A stretch of 64,000 nucleotides of DNA from Acanthopleura granulata (Eukaryota; Mollusca; Polyplacophora; Chitonida; Chitonidae): contig JABBOT010000022.1 of assembly GCA_016165875.1 (NCBI GenBank), positions 1,391,333 through 1,455,332 of the forward strand. Direction: 5' to 3'. Position 1 is the stretch's first letter, and each line of letters opens with the position of its first letter. Positions 61,301 through 64,000 of this stretch are shown one piece after another. The translations under genes were made by a program, and so were the position numbers. The notes below the pieces were generated by a model, which worked only from the letters and a program-made list of their open reading frames with translations, made no database searches and was not told the DNA's origin.

Positions 61301-61719
61301 GTGATTTGTACAGGCAGCATCTAGTTGTGGAGGAGACAATAAATATATTAACTGAATATTTTTACCAGGAACAACTGGATAACTTAGAAGAAAAATGGAA
61401 CCCAAGGAAACTTCAGAATGACGCTAAATCGATTGTGGGAAGTGGGATGACAGTAGCGGAGCAGGATGAACTGACCGTCCTGAGAGAAAGCGTCAAAGAG
61501 CTGCGGGGTCGACAGGAATACCTGAGTAATCAGTTTCAGAATGACATGCAGACCATCAAATCACTGCTGCTACAGCTGACTGGACATTCAGGGAGAGGTG
61601 ACCTTCACGTGCCAGGTAAAGCAGCTCAGAAATCACTGAATGTATACGTGTATGTAGCACTATTGACGAGTGGAGTGCACTGTTTTACCACCAGGCTGGC
61701 AGGCTCCAACCCATTTTAG
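37261..61719 (+). CDS. Ankyrin-repeat TRP-like cation channel
   Basis: Exons: 37261-37394, 38630-38769, (39804-39821, 40024-40038 candidate microexons), 42862-43265, 43725-43875, 45505-45669, 49157-49266, 49741-49822, 50571-50602, 52302-52393, 53774-53906, 54255-54332, 55422-55561, 56260-56435, 58720-58803, 59254-59411, 59969-60084, 60599-60791, 61369-61615 or to a stop at 61719. Phase is continuous; about 890-920 aa. N-terminal basic region, then about five ankyrin repeats (e.g. FGRTPLHVAAAVDYPEMV, KGRTPIHVAAEL), a pre-S1 linker, S1-S6, a pore loop (VLFSLFRLTLVDEYDYD), a TRP-helix-like stretch and a coiled coil. The architecture is TRP, but the pore lacks the usual TRPA1 or TRPV filter. I cannot place it in a named subfamily. 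Confidence 0.88.
37842..38069 (-). repeat. tRNA-derived SINE, family 1
   Basis: tatttatttgattggtgttt at the left, cagccagcattgtggtggga, and gactgagccacagaggcccc at the right. A stretch around the tRNA-body junction is deleted. Confidence 0.88.
38630..38769 (+). CDS. Channel gene exon 2
   Basis: Acceptor ctgtgtatgtcag, donor gaagagt|gtaagt. Encodes KSLSSFKRAVENVSPQRNAL, ..NAKSSGSRWRKYATCRRLHK. Basic, with no known domain. Confidence 0.75.
38952..39106 (+). repeat. SINE family 2 partial copy
   Basis: agcttgccaaaggtcagtgg, then gccctctggtttgaactacc, and the tail gaaaaattcttgagaatggt. Confidence 0.55.
39804..39821 (+). CDS. Candidate 18-nt microexon, channel gene
   Basis: ctctccctgtcacttctag is a strong acceptor and catg|gtaggt a fair donor. 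Phase 1 in and out fits the flanking exons; it would add FGKRWH. No homology support. Confidence 0.4.
40024..40038 (+). CDS. Candidate 15-nt microexon, channel gene
   Basis: A long pyrimidine tract ends tcttctcttgttgtag. Exon tggatgcccgacaag, donor gtgaga. Phase 1 in and out; it would add VDARQ between exons 2 and 3. Confidence 0.4.
41617..41715 (-). repeat. SINE family 1, 3'-end fragment
   Basis: tttatttatttgattggtgt, gccatactgaagaatatttc, then gagaggaaaccgaacagagc; the tRNA end is missing. Confidence 0.8.
42862..43265 (+). CDS. Channel gene exon 3, start of ankyrin region
   Basis: The reading frame requires the acceptor at gttgag (42860-42861), because the stronger ctttcag at 42856 puts TGA in frame. 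Encodes EFLQDVHIAGLNMCSILNH..., then NLEFIESLLKGGAQVDCTDR and HGQTVLHE, the first ankyrin repeat. Donor gcatgag|gtagat, phase 0. The 5' edge is the least certain part of the model. Confidence 0.75.
43725..43875 (+). CDS. Channel gene exon 4, ankyrin repeats
   Basis: Acceptor ttatttttaag (AAG, unusual), donor atggtg|gtgagc. Encodes VARAWHSDVADFLIEQGADV then NQPDKFGRTPLHVAAAVDYP. The frame and repeat pattern are clear. Confidence 0.92.
43876..45504 (+). other. Intron ending in a 67-bp tandem array
   Basis: No exon seen. The 3' third is the minisatellite at 44957-45504. Confidence 0.6.
44957..45504 (+). repeat. 67-bp minisatellite abutting an acceptor
   Basis: ccccagatacctgtcttgcc recurs at 44957 (variant), 45024, 45090, 45157, 45224, 45291, 45358 and 45425. 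The next position, 45492, is the true acceptor region (tactgccttttcttccag). Each unit also carries gtttctag. Spacing is 67 bp except for one 66. Confidence 0.95.
45505..45669 (+). CDS. Channel gene exon 5, ankyrin repeats
   Basis: Acceptor ttttcttccag, donor gaactgg|gtgagc. Encodes DKEALTEGELQGPVHYAAKH and later DYKGRTPIHVAAEL: two repeat units. Confidence 0.93.
45766..46176. mobile_element. Tigger-like MITE
   Basis: Left end cagttaaacctgttgtatgc after a TA-like site. Subterminal ggccgcacatgg, ggccacataagacaggttg and tggccgctggacacgttgg are typical of pogo/Tigger MITEs. The right end aggtacagctgta is a degraded copy of the terminus. Confidence 0.7.
46754..46992 (-). repeat. tRNA-derived SINE, family 1, internally deleted
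   Basis: tttatttatttatttgattg left end, ggccagcatcatggtgggag body, gcgaccgcattggtggg near the right; ends directly in aaataaataaataaat. Confidence 0.85.
48870..49092 (+). repeat. Third SINE-like family, fragment
   Basis: Tail gttgaaagcattgttaaact then ccagtcaaagaag. It shares only the general gttaaac...cagtcaaa tail with the others. Confidence 0.4.
49157..49266 (+). CDS. Channel gene exon 6, last ankyrin repeat
   Basis: Acceptor tttccacag, donor ccctgtt|gtaagt. Encodes RSETARLLLELGAPVGVSDN and CGQKAITLMITKMPPV. Confidence 0.93.
49741..49822 (+). CDS. Channel gene exon 7, pre-S1 linker
   Basis: Acceptor ttgtctttgtag, donor atacaag|gtaggt. Encodes ARDALDQFHKKYRAERKQYY then FLSYLIQ. Confidence 0.9.
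50571..50602 (+). CDS. Channel gene exon 8, 32-nt exon
   Basis: Acceptor taattggcag, donor tctccc|gtaagt. Encodes ENLDGSEAQSP. Splices directly to 52302, giving ...QSPMQVAVAHKQHEILTHK, the expected pre-S1 pattern. Confidence 0.85.
50850..51500 (+). repeat. About 37-bp minisatellite in the intron
   Basis: Degenerate units tgttattttgtcctctagct, ccagtgtatgatgcctg. Each carries a pyrimidine tract followed by CTAG and CCAG, so the array is full of acceptor-like sites. Confidence 0.9.
52302..52393 (+). CDS. Channel gene exon 9, pre-S1 helix
   Basis: Acceptor cgctctgttccag, donor tttgcaag|gtgggt. Encodes MQVAVAHKQHEILTHKIMLK then LLQVDWKAFA, the LxHxxxxxLLxxxWxxF linker common to ankyrin TRP channels. 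Confidence 0.92.
53052..53199 (+). repeat. 49-bp tandem repeat, three units
   Basis: ctggaggggaggagggttga starts at 53052, 53101 and 53150, each followed by cttttgcaatgtctgattgc. Confidence 0.95.
53774..53906 (+). CDS. Channel gene exon 10, S1
   Basis: Acceptor ctctgttccag, donor gctattt|gtgagt. Encodes LGAWVAVLFNFFFILLWTIM (S1) and ...LPSQWWRVVLF, the start of S2. Confidence 0.95.
54255..54332 (+). CDS. Channel gene exon 11, S2
   Basis: Acceptor cttttcttgcag, donor cacataat|gtaagt. Encodes IAAVLLTAYQIADELIEYNR, the rest of S2. Confidence 0.93.
54988..55067. repeat. 80-bp near-perfect palindrome
   Basis: Symmetric about 55027/55028 (aaacatgttt). Left arm ttaaattgtgtccgtgtgtt then aatcaactct; right arm agagttgatt then aacacactgacacaatttaa. 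Only about four mismatched pairs. A fragment of the arm, taatcactattctctt, is repeated just downstream. Confidence 0.93.
55422..55561 (+). CDS. Channel gene exon 12, S2-S3 loop
   Basis: Acceptor actcgttgcag, donor gactggtg|gtaaga. Encodes KWKEWREKELERDMVYAHPQ and LDKIRPKYFSDW, a charged cytosolic loop leading into S3. Confidence 0.95.
55868..56259 (+). repeat. 56-bp minisatellite made from the S3-S4 exon acceptor
   Basis: Units start at 55868, 55924, 55980, 56036, 56092, 56148 and 56204, exactly 56 bp apart; the next position, 56260, is the true exon start. Each has ttcctcgcag|gaatgttttt then gactgggtgtgttac, a copy of the splice acceptor and the first 35-40 exon bases. Confidence 0.97.
56260..56435 (+). 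CDS. Channel gene exon 13, S3 and S4
   Basis: Acceptor cttccttgcag, donor cggctag|gtaaga. Encodes NVFDWLCYILLLASIITHVA (S3) and WHIRIIAVTIILLWLRLMKN (S4, with Arg residues), ending ARAFERL. Both splice sites of this exon are amplified in the flanking arrays. Confidence 0.96.
56429..58628 (+). repeat. 51-bp minisatellite carrying 43 copies of the S3-S4 exon donor
   Basis: Donor motifs recur every 51 bp from 56436 (true donor) to 58578, 42 intervals with no indel. Each unit reads gatatatcagcactcggtac, tggcaaattctctatatcta and then cggctag|gtaa or cggttgg|gtga. The frame continuing from the exon is open throughout, encoding repeats of LGKIYQHSVLANSLYLR, and the opposite strand is also open. A block pattern recurs at 612 bp (12 units; gagatgtatc at 57611 and 58223). 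Confidence 0.98.
58720..58803 (+). CDS. Channel gene exon 14, S5
   Basis: Acceptor tatgcccacag, donor ccttatg|gtaagt. Encodes PFIVILAHMFGDVFKFAFLY and LVFFIPY. Confidence 0.95.
59254..59411 (+). CDS. Channel gene exon 15, pore
   Basis: Acceptor gcttaccag, donor tatgat|gtaagt. Encodes ACAFWMMFGDKKFPEGLAGT, an NAT glycosylation sequon in the turret, and HINEVLFSLFRLTLVDEYDY, the pore helix and acidic filter region. Confidence 0.95.
59969..60084 (+). CDS. Channel gene exon 16, S6
   Basis: Acceptor tgtcctctcag, donor ttccaaag|gtgagt. Encodes ADILLGSWFALSAILCLNLF then IALLSDTFQ, a TRP-type S6. Confidence 0.95.
60599..60791 (+). CDS. Channel gene exon 17, TRP-helix region and acidic tail
   Basis: Acceptor gttctttttcag, donor agataaag|gtgacc. 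Encodes VYDNAQANAVMQKAITVLSI WDS, then KKRKRKFLDRLKKPIEDDYD. Confidence 0.93.
61369..61719 (+). CDS. Channel gene exon 18, coiled coil, probable last exon
   Basis: Acceptor tatttttaccag. Encodes EQLDNLEEKWNPRKLQNDAK and QDELTVLRESVKELRGRQEY, a heptad-rich tail as in tetrameric TRP channels. It either ends at a donor (gtgccag|gtaaag, 61615) with a further exon, or reads on to TAG at 61717-61719. Confidence 0.85.
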   Translation, partial: EQLDNLEEKWNPRKLQNDAKSIVGSGMTVAEQDELTVLRESVKELRGRQEYLSNQFQNDMQTIKSLLLQLTGHSGRGDLHVPGKAAQKSLNVYVYVALLTSGVHCFTTRLAGSNPF

Positions 61720-62750
61720 TGCTCACTTTCCGTACTAAAGTACTACATCACGGGAAGAATTTACTTATTTCTTATCTAATGTTATAATGCCACAAATTCT
61801 CCAAATCGTCTGTGGCTGTATGTCAACGATATGTGATGCCATGTGTTCTTGCTTGACATCACACCAGGCAAAAATGAAAACGATAGAAAGCTTTTGGTTT
61901 CCATATTATACTCCAACAGTTAAAATACCAGTTTTAATACATCACAATATTTGTGGGCAAACAATTCAGAGAAATCTCAAGGTTATCATTTAACCCTGTT
62001 TTTAAGAGTGTTTTGACGTTGGTGTAGCACCCCATGTTATGAAAAACTTTGAGTCTGAAAGTACTTGTTTCACTCATATTCAGCACAGGTCATTCCTTGG
62101 ACTCTCAGAAAGATTTTAGGGGAGACCATTGGTACCAAGGGGTGAAGAAAGAAACAAAACATGTACGGCCAGTAATAGGCGACTGCCTAGTGGTTTTGTT
62201 TGCTTCACCCTTCTCCATGTTCCTAAACAAAGTTTTATGTCGTGGACAATTGATAAGTATGTAAAGAAAAAGGTCTTAGATGCAGACTTGACAGCTGATA
62301 AATGCCCATCACTCCTATATTCCCCATAGATTAAAGTGTTCTGAGGATTATTCTTATGTATTTTAGATGTGTTCATTTGTTGACTTTTGTCACACCCTCG
62401 TACTTATGCATTAGGTGCTTGAAAGTACAGAGTTAATGATGGAATTCTAATGTTTGTATTCACGTTTGTTCACAAATTTTTATGAGCTACACATGGAAAT
62501 TACTGCAAAGTTGGGCAGTCTCAAGAGCCAAGGCTGTAGGCTTATACCATCTGTCATATCTAAATTTTAACAATGTTTCTAAAAGAACAAAATATGCAAA
62601 TAATAAATAACCTCATCCCCCACCCCACCCACCTAAAAAAAATCGCTTAATTTTAACATGGATACAGGTTAACGAGAAATAATAAAGTTGAATAGGCACA
62701 GACTGAGTTCACAGATATTGTACATGTAATACGTATCTGTACTAGGCAAA

Positions 62751-62930
62751 TTTGCACTAGTATCAGGATATATCTGGGTCTCAACACTTAGAAAGTTTGC
62801 ACTAATATCAGGATATATCTGGGTCTCAGCACTTAGAAGTTTGCACTAATATCAGGATATATCTGGGTCTCAGCACTTAGAAGTTTGCACTAATATCAGG
62901 ATATATCTGGGTCTCAGCACTTAGAAGTTT
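62751..62930 (+). repeat. 44-45 bp tandem repeat, four units
   Basis: tttgcactaatatcaggata then tatctgggtctcagcactta, starting at 62751, 62796, 62840 and 62884. Confidence 0.95.
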
Positions 62931-63122
62931 CATAAATCCTATAAATAACAACACGTGTTTCAGAACTGAGGTCAAGGTCAGAGAGTCCGAGGAGGTATTC
63001 TGTACAAGGTCAAGGTCTTTTGGAGCATTCTGTACCAAGGTAAACCTCGACATGTATCTCAGTATGAACATGTTCAGTATTATGACCTATATCCCACCAG
63101 ATCAGTATTTAGTGAAGTGAGA

Positions 63123-63498
63123 GGCCTTTTAATTCGCCAGTTATTTGATTATTATTTGAACACCATACGCAAGAATTTATAACTTGTTTGAGCAATACTG
63201 TATTAGGTTTGTGGGTGAAGGAAACTGGAGTGCACTGGATAAACCCTCAACCTATGGCAAGTTAGTGATCAACTTTCCCACCCGTGACATACAGATTCAC
63301 ACACCATATTTGGGGAAGACAAGTCATCCTGAACAAATGTTACATTGATGGGCACAAGGCTGCACTATGTCAGCTGCTTATTGCCACCAAAGCCCCATAA
63401 GTGGCAGGGAGAGGGTCTACAAATTCTGTAACCAAGGTGGGGTTTGAACCTGCACCTAGTGTATCCTAGGGAGCCTAGCAGCTTAGCCACTTGTGTGT
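63123..63498 (-). repeat. SINE family 2, most complete copy
   Basis: On the minus strand: head tggctaagctgctaggctcc (A-box-like), B box gcaggttcaaaccccacc, body tccagtttccttcacccac, tail attcttgcgtatggtgttca. This copy links the tRNA head to the body seen at 7060, 11521 and 38952. Confidence 0.7.
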
Positions 63499-64000
63499 GG
63501 GAGTTACTGACCTGTCACAAGAGAATGAAAGAAATAATTACACATTGTAGGTGATAAAGAATCCCTGAGACATAACGTGGTGATCACTTGGAACCCACGT
63601 AAGTTCAAAAGCAGGCAAAGTCATAAACAATGCCAACTGCGATAAGCAAAAATGTCTGCATTTCAGAGTTTTATCCACACATCAATATTTATCTGTCCCC
63701 GAGAATGATATTACCCGATGAACACAACAAAAATCAGACAAATTTGCAAACCACTGAAAGAGGAGTTACATTTAAAAATCAGGAGGGCTGCTGGAGGAAG
63801 TTAGTGTATTTCCACCATCTTGAAAAACAGGTGTCCGGGGAGAGGTAAAAGACAACTGGTAAAATCTACTCACAAATGTCAACGGATAAGTCAGACGTTA
63901 TTATTGCCACATACCTTTGTAATCTTACATCGATTTGAGAGAATGGATTATCACAGTATGTCCAATAAACAGAGAAAACAGGAAACAGCCATGACCCAAT

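Larger units (their letters stand above)
61720..64000 (+). other. 3' flank of the channel gene
   Basis: Only short open frames. AATAAA sites near 62600 and 62680 are possible transcript ends. The region contains the tandem repeat at 62751 and the SINE at 63123. Confidence 0.45.

Overview
This is metazoan nuclear DNA: AT-rich, intron-rich, and scattered with tRNA-derived SINEs, Tigger/pogo-type DNA-transposon remnants and minisatellites. A lophotrochozoan (mollusc- or brachiopod-like) genome is my best inference. It rests on the general look of the SINEs and genes; nothing in the window fixes the species. A 13-N gap shows it is a draft assembly.

Layout. (1) 1-1496 is the 3' end of a dead Tigger/pogo transposon, with its terminal inverted repeat and TA target site. 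(2) 1768-about 16.8 kb, + strand, is HBS1L, the ribosome-rescue translational GTPase. Twelve phase-consistent exons are visible; the 5' exons lie outside the window. A long alternative terminal exon (2210-3582) matches the Ski7-like form of HBS1L that connects to the RNA exosome. (3) 35175-24586, - strand, is a complete seven-exon C6orf62 homologue (228 aa). One exon appears twice because about 3 kb is duplicated on either side of the N gap, most likely an assembly artefact. (4) 37261-about 61.7 kb, + strand, is an ankyrin-repeat, six-transmembrane TRP-like cation channel of about 890 aa in roughly 18-20 exons. It has divergent pore sequence and a C-terminal coiled coil. C6orf62 and the channel gene diverge from a shared 5' interval containing a YY1-type motif. 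(5) 61.7-64 kb has a short tandem repeat and a SINE, and no gene I can support.

The most unusual signal is a set of tandem arrays that sit on exon edges and contain copies of the splice site. An HBS1L acceptor is copied in a roughly 1-kb array of 52/53-bp units. A 43-bp duplication copies another HBS1L donor. In the channel gene, the exon encoding S3-S4 has its acceptor copied in seven exact 56-bp units upstream. Its donor is copied 43 times downstream at exactly 51-bp spacing. The 51-bp array has no stop and no indel, so use of any distal donor would add multiples of 17 residues in frame to the S4-S5 linker. A 67-bp array also abuts the acceptor of an ankyrin exon in phase.

All exon calls come from reading homology, reading phase and GT/AG (one GC) signals by eye. 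No alignment or transcript data were used.
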